DNA of 64,000 bases, taken from contig NC_030387.2 of NCBI RefSeq assembly GCF_001625215.2, positions 31,457,606-31,521,605 on the forward strand, written 5' to 3'. The notes below the pieces were generated by a model. That model had not been told where the DNA came from. It did no database searches and saw only the letters and a list, made by a program, of their open reading frames with translations. Made by a program: the position numbers and the translations under genes. The DNA comes from Daucus carota subsp. sativus (taxonomy: Eukaryota; Streptophyta; Magnoliopsida; Apiales; Apiaceae). Shown one piece after another: positions 1 to 12,542 of this stretch; position 1 is the first letter of the stretch; every line of letters begins with the position of its first letter.

Positions 1-87
1 CAAATATAATATGTGTGTGTGTGAATTGTAGGCATACTAATTATGAGATTATTGTTTAAGTGTAAATTCTTTTCTTTTCGTATGTAG

Positions 88-269
88 AATGTCCAAGTAA
101 ATGTTCTTTTCGATGCTCTGCCACTCATCACCCGGGAAATTGTATTGACACATGTCTTGATTGCTGTTTAAAATGTCTTGAAGTTCCTCCTGGCACTTTT
201 GGGAACAAAGAGTTGACTCCATGTTACAATAGCATCAAAACAAAATATGGGGTACCAAAATGTCCTTAA
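88..269 (+). CDS. GASA/snakin-type cysteine-rich peptide, last exon (partial)
   Basis: This is the 3' exon of a gibberellin-regulated (GASA/snakin) peptide gene. The rest of the gene lies left of the window. A splice acceptor (TATGTAG) ends at 87 and the frame runs to TAA at 267-269. The visible part carries the GASA domain: Cys spacing C-x3-C-x3-C-x8-C-x3-C-x2-CC-x2-C, then VPPGTFGNK, PCY and the C-terminal KCP. GASA peptides are secreted disulfide-rich proteins linked to hormone response, growth and defence. The canonical domain has 12 cysteines. Here only 10 are present, because the 9th position (C-x-C-VP) is Glu and the 10th (C-P-C-Y) is Thr. The frame is otherwise intact, so this looks like a diverged paralogue rather than obvious decay. 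The signal peptide and variable region cannot be seen. Confidence 0.88.
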
Positions 270-2978
270 GAAACTACTAGAATTTTGTTCTCAAACTTTT
301 GAATACGAAATTCATTGTAATTTCTATGTTAAATTATTGAAAATTTAAGATGCTTGGTTCATGTTGATATCCTTGTGTTGGTATATGTTTCATATATTTT
401 CACTTTACAATTATTTAAATTAAAATGTTGATGCATGTATTTCAGTGTGTGTATATTACATTTTAAAGTTTTATAAGATATATTAAAATTTATGTATATT
501 AACACTTTCATATCAAAACTATCCAAATAATTTGATATCGTCATTTTAAGGATGAGTACTTTTGTATTAATAAGCACATATGTATGACAATTAACAATCG
601 GGGACAACTTGATAATGGACGGTTTAGAACATATTTCAAAATAATACTCGCCACGGATTAATAAGGCCAAACTTAGAACAAAGTATATTTCATAAATACA
701 AAAAAAATCGAACAAAGTAAAGTCGAATTTATTTTTATCGAATTTAGAGTTCGAATTTCTTTTACAAAGTTAAACCCAAACTTTATTAGTTTAGTGATTA
801 ATTTCTTCTTTTCAAGCTTGAACTTGTTAATAATAATATCAATTTCGAGTTATTAAAGAACTTTTGAGTCGATGTCGAGTCAAATTGAGTCTGAGCTAGC
901 TTTATTTTTAATTGATGTACTATCCACATAGAAATATATTTCAATAACAAACATGCATAGGAATATGTGTATGTATGTATGTACATTAATATCTTCTATG
1001 TGTTAATATAAGCAGCACACAATTGTCACGCGCACCCATATAATATTGAGGATTTATTAGTGATCAACTTATTAAGAGTGACATACAAAATATAATGTAA
1101 AAATCATATAAGATAAAACCGTCATAAACTCATAAATTTGTAAAATAAATTATATGCCTACAATGTCACTCGGAGAATAAACTATTATACTAAGCTAATC
1201 ACACTTATAATATGAGAATTTTCACACTGGACGTGTTATTTTATGTACTTGAATATACTGAAAAAGCACACACACCACACACTATATATTTAGTTCGATC
1301 TTACACAAAAGTGAAAGAAAACATTCATATCACCTAACACAAATAAAAAATATCTCGTCAATAACTATAATAAATTAAAATTATTATATAGGGAAAATGA
1401 ATTTTTCTGTCACTAACCTATTTACTTTTTAGAAATTTGCCATTGAGTAAAATATATTTTTTCATTATAGACACTGACGTTATATCTTCATTCCCTTATA
1501 TCCATTCCGTTAAAAAACTTAACGAAAAATTCAAATCTTTTTTTAAAAAAATTCAAATTTTTTTTTGACAAAAATCAAGAAAATCTTAAAAAATCACTTT
1601 TTTAAAAACAATACCAAAAAAAATCTCATTTTTAGTTTACAATAATAATTTTTTTTTTTGAATTTCCCCAATTTTCTTTCAAAATTTTCAAATTTTTTTC
1701 GAATTTTTAAATTTTCTTTCGAACTTTTTTTAATTTTTTGGGCTAAATTTTAAAATCACAGCTCAGATTAAAATCTGAATATTTTGATTGGATTTACAAT
1801 CCATATTTTTCAATCTCGTCAATAATAAAATTCTAAAATTTATCTAAGAACTTTTATTTTCAATCATTTATGTCATTTTCTTATTTATAGTTCAAAAATC
1901 TATTCAAAATTTGAAGTATTGATTTTACATTATAAATGAGATCATCTCTGTCATATTTTTTTAGATTTTTTGAATTTTCAGATATTTTTTATAAATGAGA
2001 TTTTTTTTAAAACTAACTTTCTAAAGATATTTCCTGATTTTTGTCAATTTTTGTTTTGTTTATGTTTTGAACTTTTGAACTTAAAACTCATAATAAATAG
2101 TTTGACTGCGTCGATTACCCGTGAGATTTGGGGTTAAGTTGATAAAAAATCAAAGAATTAATATCCTTTTGTGTAGCACGGGAAAAAAACTAGTTTGTTA
2201 AGTTTATAAGTATAAGTACGGTTACAAATTGCATCAACAAATCAAAATATTTTGGGGTATGTTGCGAGTTTGTAAATTATCAAGGTTGTCGAATGTGGTG
2301 AGCTTGTAAATTACCAAGTTTGTTGCATTTGGACCTTTATATTAAAATTTATATTGAAATTAAAAATTTGAGACATGACTCACTAGATCATTGAAAAAGA
2401 TTTAAAATTTGATCCAGACTATCACATGAACAACTCCGAGAATAATCATACTTCTAACGGATACAAAACTAGATAATGATTATGTAACAAATATTGCACC
2501 TTCTAACGGGTGCAAAACTAGATAATGATTATGTAACAAATATTACACCTGAACTAAATTCGTAATTATATTAGATTAATACTTTTAATTATTTTAAAAG
2601 AAATTAGTAATTTGAATACATACCCAACCAATTTCGATATAAATGTACACCTTATATTTCTATCAAACTTAAATTTAACCGTAATATATCGATTATATAA
2701 TTGAAAGAAACCAAGTACTAACCTAATTAGAAGCATATTTGATTATTTTCCAAATTGCAATTACAATAAAATAAGCAATTGTATGTTTGTTTTTTAAGAA
2801 AAAAAACTTTTGTATGTCTTGTTCATGCATTGATGCATACATAAACTGGTTACGCCTATAGTCTACAAAACAGCTAGAGCTTCTAATTAATCGAAAATCT
2901 CACAAACCCCAATTTATTAATTAATTATATCGCCCAAATAATCACCGTTGTCAGATCTGATTCACCGCCGGCGATCCG
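270..2978. other. AT-rich intergenic DNA
   Basis: This 2.7 kb holds the GASA 3' flank and the upstream region of the TMN1-type gene. It is very AT-rich, with long T and A tracts around 1500-2050. I see no protein family in any frame. It contains a 49-bp tandem duplication (2451-2548) and a possible Helitron 3' end near 2174-2193. Confidence 0.7.
2451..2548. repeat. 49-bp tandem duplication
   Basis: Two adjacent copies start at 2451 and 2500, each beginning CTTCTAACGG and ending with TATTGCAC or TATTACAC. They differ at only a few positions, so the duplication is recent. Confidence 0.9.
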
Positions 2979-5900
2979 ATGTGGCTCACCGTCCGATCAC
3001 TCCCTCTCCTTCTCCTCGCTCTTCACCTCATCGTCTCGCCGGCGTACGCTTCTGAGTCCGATCACAAGGTACAATTTTCAACTCTCTATAACCCTCATTG
3101 TCTACTTAATTATATTGATTTTGTTATAATTGAGCTCAGAATTAGATCTTATAATTTATTTTGATTATGTTTTTGTTTAGATCCGTGTAATGTGGTGTTT
3201 GTTTGTTGATATTCGAGCTGTTTCTTGAGCTTTTGATGTAAAGTTTGTGCCTTTTTGTTGTTTTTGGATTAGTGTGATGATTATAGATCTTACCAACATT
3301 TTATTATGAAGTATTAAGCCCGTGGAGTTTGTAGTTTAGCCTGTTGGACACATTTTGATCATTTTGACTCGAACTATAACTTACGGAATTTTCTTGATTT
3401 ATGGCTGGTAATAGACAGGCAAGTACTTCCGTGGTGTTGCTGCATGTGTTGAATTTTGCCTTGACTATGTATAATGTTCTGAAAACTGAATGTGGAATTT
3501 ATTCCTCGTGGTCGACTATTATATAACTTTTAGTATTTTGTAGACATCGATTCACATGTGGCAATGTTGTGAACACCATCGATTCACTTGTATTTGTATC
3601 TGGTATCAAGTAGACAGGTTCAACCTGTTAAATGGTGGCCTTACTGCCTGTATTTCTAAAGGTTTACCCCTTATTTTTAATCAGAATCATTTGTGCCCCC
3701 CCTTTCCCCATTGAATTTTTTAATATGTTCACCAACTGTTGCGTGATCTATTCTTAGCCTGGTAATTAAAACCTCTTATACTATGCAGTATGTGTGTTTC
3801 ATTATATTGTTCTGGCTTAATATAATAATACATACAAATATATATTATCACAATCTTAGATTAAAAATATATCTATAAAATAAAATTAGCAACACTCTGG
3901 TTCCTCTTAATACTTTGTGTGCGATTTTTAAAGGAAATAGGAGGTTGCATTTTGAAGGGAAGGTGACACCACTTTTGTATATTAAAGCTCTATCTCTTAG
4001 CCTTGTATGAAACTTGACCATATAAGCTTCTAGGGTTATAATATGCATTTTTTTTGGCCTGTTCTAGGTGTTTGTTGTAGGTGTATTCCTCTTTAACTTT
4101 GTTCTCTTAATAGTTATACAGATGGGATCTTGGTTTATTTTAACTATGCTCCTTTTTCATCTGGCCATGTTTTTTTTCCTTAATAGTGATTGCTAGTTAC
4201 TTAAATTTCTGTTAGAATTTATACTTGCAAGTTTCAATATCTGTTTGGATAGTTCAATTAATGATGAAAAACTTATAAATTATAACTATTGACAAAAAAA
4301 GGGCCGTAATGACATGCATAGGGGGTTTATTACAAGTTTTTGTGAATTCCAATTTCAAACTTATGTATCCTACTTTCTAAGGTTCGACTGATAAGTCAGT
4401 TATAACTTATAAGTCACAATTTATTTGACAAGCATGCCAAATAAGTTAAATTGGACATGCAGATTAAATTTCAACTTGTGTGTAAGGTGGCTAAACAGGC
4501 CCAACATGTGCAATTTTTTTAATTGAAGTGCTTCAGTAGCTGAGAACTGTTTTTATGACATGCTCGTAAAGCTTTTGTGGGTAGATTTTTGCTTTGACAC
4601 TATTCAAATCGTATTTCCGTTTCTGTTTGTAAATGTGTCTTATATGTGTTTTAATGTTATAGCAATGGCATATGTATATCTATTTTTCAAGTGGGGCATT
4701 TATTTTCATTGCAGTATCAAGCAGATGAACATGTAAAATTATGGGTGAATAAGGTTGGGCCTTACAATAATCCACAAGAGACATACAATTATTACAGCCT
4801 GCCATTTTGCCATCCATCTGGTCACGCTGGTCACAAGTGGGGTGGTCTTGGTGAAGTTTTGGGTGGAAATGAACTTATTGATAGCCAGCTGGACATAAAA
4901 TTTCAGAGTAAATATCTTTGAGATTATATCTCAAGAGTCTTTTATGTATCTTTCGTCTTGAGGTTATCTCAATATTTCAAATGTTGCCTGTTACAGAAAA
5001 TGTGGACAAGAGTACCATCTGTGAACTTGAGCTTGATGAAGCAAAGGCCCAAAAATTTAAGGATGCTGTTGAAAATAGCTATTGGTTTGAATTTTTTATT
5101 GGTATGTTGTGTTTTTCATCCTCTTATAGCTGCCGATATTATTATCTACCTGCAAGTAGAAGTAATTTTCTTCTTGCAAGTTGTTACCTGTTTGGATAAT
5201 TATATGTACTGTATAAAATATAACCAGAGAAAATGCTAGAAGTTACATTCTTAAATGGATATTATTCGGTTTTATTAAGTCAAATTGCAATTCAAACTTA
5301 CTACCTCAAATAAGTGCCTTACCTATCCACTTCTTAGAATTCAACGGCATTTACTTTTAACAGAACATACCAATCATTACTTTGAACTTTTTTATTATTT
5401 AGTTGTTACTTTCAAGCCAAGACAAACAGCCCTAGATATGTTACGTATAAAGACAGCTACAGTGTCTTTATGTACAAACATGTAGTTTTACATGCAAATA
5501 TGTGTTTTGTTTAGGAACTAAGATAGCCTTTCTGAAAATAGTAAAACAAATCATTGAAATCTTGGGGAAATTATTTCAGTTGCCTTCTGGAACTAAGACA
5601 ATTTGGATTAATACTTTCGTTGTGGTCTTGAATTATTGTCTAATCCAAATATACACTCAAGAACCAAACTGTTTTTTCAATAAATGAATGTACTGTTTCC
5701 TTGCTACTAATTTAGTTTTATAAATTATAAATTGAATAAAAATAAATGCAAGTATAATCAAGAACCTACATAAACTGGAAAGTCAGTTGAACGCAATTTT
5801 GAAGTTCATGTTCCTGCTCTGTTGTAAGCGTAATGGATTTTTAGAATGTTCTAATCTAGGAAAGTTTGGTAGTCTATGCTAGCTTTTTACTGAAGCCATA

Positions 5901-6812
5901 GCTTTAAAATGGTATGCAAATTTTGAGAGAATCTATGGACTTTTAGACTGGATTTGCAAAAAAAATTGGATGCCCCATGCATGGCCTGAAGAAGATGTGG
6001 CAGCTTATATTAAGCATTTTGTGAGAATATGCTAACAGGCCTATATTCTTTATCTGTACTGTAGTCTTTAGCAGCTTCCTAAATACTATTCATACGAATG
6101 TCAGCTCGTATCTCATCGCATGAGATCTGCTTGATTAATTATTTATATCTGTTTTGCTTACATAAAGTTTGGAAGTGTCACTTTCCCTTCTTTCTAATAC
6201 ATTTTCCTTCTTCTTCAACATGGTCTGTTTACAAGCTCAGATGATCTGCCATTATGGGGTAAGCATTCTTGTAACTCTTCTAATATACCTTTTTGACATT
6301 CTGTTATGAGATTTTTGGCTTTAATTCGTCACCTCTCCTATTATATAGGATTTGTTGGTGAGCTACATCCTGATAGGAAAAGTGATAACAGAAAGTATAT
6401 TCTCTACACACATAAGAATATCATCATGCAGTATAACAAAGATCAGGTTTGTAGTCTCAAACTACAGTGCTCCTTTGCGCAATCTTTTTTTTTCCTCTTA
6501 TCTATTCAATCATTTTTTTTTTTCCTTTTTGCAGATTATTCATGTTAATCTCACCCAAGAGAACCCAAAGCCTCTGGAAGCTGGGAGAACATTGGAAATG
6601 ACATATTCTGTTAAATGGGAACCAACAAATATCACTTTTGCTCATCGTTTTGATGTTTATCTGGACTACCCTTTTTTTGAGCATCAGGTGAATATTTACT
6701 GTATAATATTCTTTTAGGCTGAACATTCTCTATCCCTGATATGGAAAATGACTTGATGATTTTTCTTGTTAAACTTGTGCTTTCTTCTAAAGAAGATCAA
6801 GTTTTCTGGTAG

Positions 6813-6850
<38 letters not shown>

Positions 6851-9330
6851 GTATATGGTCTTCGTAATGTTTTTTGCTTAAATATAGTGCCTTGACCTGA
6901 AGAGATGACTTTCGTTGATTTGTTGTAATGCTAAATTTATTGAAGATTTTGAAGGAGATAATTGATTAATTGACTTTAACAGATTCATTGGTTCTCTATT
7001 TTCAATTCGTTTATGATGGTCATCTTCCTCACGGGTCTGGTATCAATGATATTGATGCGAACTCTAAGAAATGACTATGCTAAGTATGCTCGTGAAGATG
7101 ATGATTTAGAAACTTTGGTAAGTACATCCTCTTTAGATTGTATTTGCTGCTTTCTCCCACTCTGTTTTGTCTATTAATAATTTCTGTATCATATTAACAG
7201 GAAAGAGATGTAAGTGAAGAGTCTGGCTGGAAACTTGTTCATGGAGATGTTTTTAGGCCGCCTCACAATTTGGTATTACTCTCAGCCGTGGTTGGTACTG
7301 GGGCCCAGCTGGCTACACTGGTTCTTCTTGTTATCTTGGTTGCGATAGTTGGTACATTATACGTCGGGTATGTATAATTGACACATATAATTTTCATCAA
7401 CTGAGTATGTCTTATTAAAAACTATATACTAAGCAATGGTCAGGAAAACTCACTTCTCACAAGTGATTTGTATAATATTAGCTTACATTAGCGTGAAGGA
7501 ATCTGTCATTATAAGTTTTTTATTTCAGTATGAAATTTTACAACATTGTATACACATTTGGTGATTATGTGACTTGTATAGACTGAATTGATCATCTGCA
7601 AGAAGACATTTCCAGCCCAACTGAATGATAGCACGAAAAAAGTCCCTTTAGATAACAAAGACCAGTAGCGGATTAGCCTGAGTTAGATGGATGTTTTACT
7701 ATTTGACCATTGAACTGAACCTAACCAAGGAAAATCTCAACATATGTGCAAACTTGTGTTATTGTAGTTTGGTTATTTGTGTCTGGTTCTAGCCTGGTCA
7801 CATCAAAGTGATTCTGCTTAGCTTCGTATATCTTGTCTTATTAATCATAGTTCAGTCTATCAGTTGGCATAAAAGATGTCATGTTTTTCCAGCAGATGTC
7901 TACTCTTTGATTTTCTTATGCCAGTTACTTAATTTCTTATGCAAACTTATACAATGTTACAGGAGAGGAGCAATTGTTACTACTTTTATACTGTGTTACG
8001 CCTTCACCTCGTTTATTTCTGGTTATGTAAGTGGTGGGATGTATTCACGAATGGGGGGTATGTATTATCTTGCTTTATTAATTACTCCTATATTCCTAAT
8101 GTTGAACATGTATTTACTTTCAAGTTCTCATCCTTCATTACAGGGAAGAACTGGATAAAGTCAACGATCTTGACGGCGTCTTTGTTTCCATTTTTATGCT
8201 TTGGGATTGGATTTGCGCTGAATACAGTTGCTATATTTTATGGTTCTCTAGCAGCTATTCCCTTCGGCACAATGGTGGTTGTTTTTGTCATTTGGGGTTT
8301 TATCTCCTTCCCTCTGGCTCTTCTTGGCACAGTTGTCGGAAGGAACTGGAGTGGCGCTCCAAACAATCCATGTCGTGTGAAGACAATTCCTCGTCCTATT
8401 CCTGAGAAGAAGTGGTATCTCACACCGTCTGTGGTGTCAATTATGGGAGGATTGCTACCCTTTGGCAGCATTTTCATTGAGATGTATTTTGTCTTTACTT
8501 CTTTTTGGAACTACAAGGTAATATTAACAATATCCGTACAGTTTGGTATAGCAAGTGTAGTGCCAATTATTGTGAGTCTTGATATACTTAAAATAGTGCA
8601 ATACCAATTATCTATAAGAAACAGTGTATAAGTGTCTGTTTTCACTAAGCAGACTTCACTAAACCTGTACTTAGTTTATTTGTTTGGTATCAATCTGCTG
8701 ACGGAATTTAATATTTTAGTTGTGTAGAATGTGAATGGTTGGGAAGTATTAAAGAATGAAAAGGGAAATAATGTTATATGTGTGACACTGTTGGAAACTT
8801 AAAATATATAGCTGTTAGAATAACATGATCTCCATAATGTGCTAATCTCTCCTCTCATTTAAACAATTTCTTTTCTGCTTTTTACTACAGGTGTATTATG
8901 TCTATGGATTTATGCTGCTGGTCTTTCTGATTCTCATTATTGTCACTGTATGTGTGACAATTGTGGGGACATACTTTTTGTTAAATGCTGAGAATTATCA
9001 CTGGCAGTGGACTTCATTCTTCTCTGCTGCTTCCACAGCTGTTTATGTGTACTTGTATTCAGTATATTATTTCTCTGTGAAGACTAAGATGTCGGGATTT
9101 TTCCAAACCAGCTTTTACTTTGGATATACCCTGATGTTCTGCCTTGGTTTAGGAATCTTATGTGGTGAGAATAATAGTTGCAACAGTTCTGTCAATTAAA
9201 TATTATTATTCACTCATTTTTTTTACCTAACATTTCTCCATGCCTTTGCATAAATGTTTCAGGAGCTGTTGGTTATTTGGGATCTAATCTTTTTGTAAGG
9301 AGGATATACCGGAATATCAAGTGTGACTAG
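2979..9330 (+). CDS. TMN1: Transmembrane 9 superfamily protein (nonaspanin/EMP70), TMN1 type
   Basis: Twelve exons give 589 residues: 2979-3068, 4715-4907, 4997-5101, 6241-6258, 6349-6446, 6535-6687, 6983-7117, 7201-7367, 7963-8057, 8144-8517, 8891-9164, 9263-9330. All junctions are GT-AG and all phases agree. The protein begins with a hydrophobic signal peptide (about 1-25). A lumenal N-terminal domain follows, with motifs such as GFVGELHPD and [13 protein letters not shown], and then nine membrane segments from [13 protein letters not shown] onward. It ends in KCD, matching the KXD/E Golgi-retention signal known for plant nonaspanins. Family members work in the Golgi/endomembrane system, probably in membrane-protein sorting. 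The length equals, as I recall it, that of Arabidopsis TMN1. Exon 4 is only 18 nt (DDLPLW). Introns 1 and 3 carry MITE-like insertions. Confidence 0.96.
4241..4502. mobile_element. MITE-like element with CTGTTTGG ends (intron of TMN1-type gene)
   Basis: About 260 bp bounded by CTGTTTGGAT on the left and CTAAACAGGC on the right, which are imperfect inverted repeats. Inside are several ACTTATAAGT-like motifs. Similar ends and internal motifs occur at 5187-5430, 11629-11816 and 33563-33822, which suggests one family. I could not define a clean target-site duplication. Confidence 0.45.
5187..5430. mobile_element. MITE-like element with CTGTTTGG ends (intron of TMN1-type gene)
   Basis: Bounded by CCTGTTTGGATAAT on the left and GACAAACAGCCC on the right in intron 3 of the TMN1-type gene. 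Its ends resemble those of the copy at 4241-4502. No clear target-site duplication was found. Confidence 0.4.
6815..6844. repeat. (AT)n microsatellite
   Basis: About 15 AT units in intron 6 of the TMN1-type gene, followed by GTATAT repeats. Confidence 0.95.
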
Positions 9331-10187
9331 TTATTTTTAAAAAAGAACTCAAGGTTGCTTCTTCATGCTCGCCGGATACATGTGGCAGCTTTTTTCTCTT
9401 CTCTTGGAAACCTAACATCCAACACAAGTAATATCCACAACCATCAAGGTTGCATGCAAATGTTCAATTTGGAAGAGCCCATTTTTTCAGTATTTTTTTT
9501 CATTGGGCCGTTGAAGAAAGCCTTCTTACTTGAATTAGAATCCAGAGATTGTCTATTATAAAGGTAAGTATTAAGTTAGAGGCTTATATGTGATGTAATT
9601 AGTGTCCCCCCACAAAAAGAAGAAAAGAAAAGAATTGGAGGCCATCTGTTGTACTGCCATGGTTTTTATGTTATTTTTCATATTATACTGTTTATTACTG
9701 TGAAACATTAAGAGGGACGAGACAATGGATATTATGCCTGTAAACAGTTATATCTTTACATATTTCATTACATTAACATGACCATCCATGCTTCATGCGT
9801 TTTTTAAATCTGTATCAAAGCACAGTTTACTCTAAATTTACTTGACACATATAATTTTTGTATTAAGCATTCTTGTGATATTGTCCATTGATTGCTCTCG
9901 TATCTGGAAAAGTGGAAAGAACAGTTGTACATGAGTCCTATATAAGTTCCAGATCAGGGAAACTACTTGCGTAGTGTTGGTGAATTTTGTAGTTATTTTT
10001 TCTCATCTTTCTTATGAAACTATAAAGTTGCCCGTGGAAGTGCTGAATTAACACTAATTTCTTGAGTATGAAAACAATGAGTTGATCATTGTGTAATTTT
10101 GGTGAATACTTTAGGGCTGTGTGTTATCATTGTATCTATTTGAGTGGTTTAGTGTGGCAAAATCTGTGCACCTAAAAACAAATATAT

Positions 10188-10292
10188 GAGCGTGATGAGA
10201 GCTCGAGTGGTAAGGTTTATATCTTGTCGTCTCAGGTACTGGGTTCGATTTCACTTGTAAAGCATATAAGCCTAAATTGTAAAAAAAAACAA
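10188..10292 (+). mobile_element. tRNA-derived SINE with 14-bp target-site duplication
   Basis: A 105-bp element contains an A-box-like GAGCTCGAGTGG, then the B-box GGTTCGATTTC about 40 nt further on, which is the internal polymerase III promoter of tRNA-derived SINEs. It ends in an A-rich tail. It is flanked by identical 14-bp copies of AAAAACAAATATAT at 10174-10187 and 10293-10306. The perfect duplication points to a recent insertion. Confidence 0.85.
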
Positions 10293-11628
10293 AAAAACAA
10301 ATATATTGGTGGAATAATATGACGTCTATCAAGCCATAAACATCATCTACGATCAATTAAAGTAAACATTTCATATTTGACATATAAATAAGATATAAAC
10401 GTATTTAGATCGAACTATCAAATCCCTGAACAAAATATATCATACAAAAAAAATTAATATTTATAATAGATTAAGCTCCAAAAATGTGTTCTTCTTGTTT
10501 ATAAAATTGTCAGAAAAAAATTAAAATATTTTTTTAATGTACTACTAGTTTTAATATATAACCACGATTTTATTGGAATAAAGGATCGGTTTTAACAAAT
10601 TTGGAGATGCCGTGTAACAACCTAAGATAATTCTAAGTTATTAATTTTTTTACACAAAATTGGATAAAATATGTCATAAATACATATTATAGATAATAAC
10701 AAAAAATTCTCTTTTTTAACACGGTATTCTCTTGTCAAAAATTTTAATCTAACTTGTGATATTGATTATATTACCTAATAATTAATGACATCCAAAAAAT
10801 TAAAACAAATTTTCACATTATTCATGATCGTAATAAAATAAAATATTTTAATAATTTAAAATAATTATATTTAGATTATAATCAATTATTATAACCAACT
10901 TCATTTGTTGGAGTAGATTACCTCACAATCCAACAAATTTTACGTAATACATATTTTATATATAACTAGATATTATGGGCATTTCATTGGAGTGTATATC
11001 CTTGCGCAAATTATATTAAAACATATATTTCTTTAAACTAAATAATATAGACCGTCATAATAATTAAAAAAATTAAAAACAAGAAAAAGTATATGCATAG
11101 AGTAGTATTCTAAAAATTCCCATTTATGTGGCGATCTATCTGATATTATTTAATTGATTGGGAGCTCAAATTTTCTTTCTAGATCCCAAAAAGGGAAGAA
11201 CAACCAGATAATTTACATTAAGATAAAATACCCACTTTTTAAAAATTAATCTTTCCTCTATGCCTGATTGAACATATTCAGGTACCTGTACAATTTGTTG
11301 TCCATGTCCAAATGTGTCTGTTTCTATGTAATGTAATGTGTTTTAAGCATTTTACATGAGCATGCAATCTTATCTGTTGATTGTTTCTTCAAAAGATTTT
11401 TGTTTTATTAATGCATGAAGTGGTTTGGCCTTTTATTTGATTGATCATCTCTTTAGGAAATGTAGACATTAAAACAATTTCCCAAGCTTGTTTTCGAATG
11501 GTATACTTGAGGAATTAGGGGCTTATATGCGTATATTCATGCTCCAGCATTAGCTTTTCGAAACCAAAGTCTGATTGTGGATTATGTATTATGGAACCTT
11601 CAACCTTGTCAATGAAATCCTGGTATTG

Positions 11629-11816
11629 AGCCGTTTGGATGAGGTTGTGACTTTTAATTTAAAAAAAAGTTTAAAAAAACTAACTTCTGTCGTTAAGTCG
11701 TTTGTTTCCGCTTATCCATAACTTTAAGTCAATTTGTGGCTTATTACACCAACATACATTTTTCAGCTTAAATTTATACTCTAAGCCCCGGGTTAAAGCC
11801 GGAGACAAACAGGCTC
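11629..11816. mobile_element. MITE-like element with CCGTTTGG ends
   Basis: Bounded by GCCGTTTGGATGAGG on the left and GAGACAAACAGGCTC on the right, which are imperfect inverted repeats. It contains AAGTCGTTTG and ATAACTTTAAG motifs like those in the 4241-4502 and 33563-33822 elements. The target duplication is not clear. Confidence 0.4.
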
Positions 11817-12011
11817 ATTGTGTAGCCTACATACGAAAAATACTGTGTTAGTAATGTGATAAGAAACAGTAAGCATTAACTTAAAAGAACAGCTTGATAC
11901 TAGTATCTCATTCTTTAAATTTTCATATGCAGGTTGCAGCCGTTGCAATCCTCTATCGCTTTGTAGGCCTTCTTGAATCACGGACCTCATTGTTGTCAAG
12001 TCTCTTGAACT

Positions 12012-12285
12012 GGTAATGTCTGAACAAGATTTATGTATAGCAACTTGAATTTTCCTGTGCAGCCTTTGTAATCCTGTAGTATTGTTTTTGCGTTTACCTC
12101 AATTATATAACAATTTGTTCATTGAAAAAAGAGTAACAATATGTTTTTGGTAATGTCTGAACAAGATTTATGTATAGCAACTTGAATTTTCCTGTGCAGC
12201 CTTTGTAATCCTGTAGTATTGTTTTTGCGTTTACCTCAATTATATAACAATTTGTTCATTGAAAAAAGAGTAACAATATGTTTTC
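12012..12285. repeat. 137-bp tandem duplication upstream of PLD delta
   Basis: Two near-identical copies begin at 12012 and 12149 with GGTAATGTCTGAACAAG and run to ACAATATGTTTT. I saw almost no differences between them, so the duplication is very young. It lies about 1.4-1.6 kb upstream of the phospholipase ATG. Confidence 0.92.
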
Positions 12286-12542
12286 CAGATATTGAAGGAT
12301 CGTGTCCAGATGTCATAGTTTACATGCCTGTAAATGATTTTAAGATATCATTGCCAATCTAATCGGGTTGTGATAAATGTTGGAAACATTTTTGGGCTCG
12401 ATCTTTATGCTTTATCGATGTCACTATACCTTACTGGCTACGATTTCTAGGTTTTAGGGCTTCCTGTGAAGGAGTTTTATGTGCTTTCTTGAGGTGCTGT
12501 GCCATGAATACTCATGATTTTCAGAAACTGGTTTGGTCTGAG

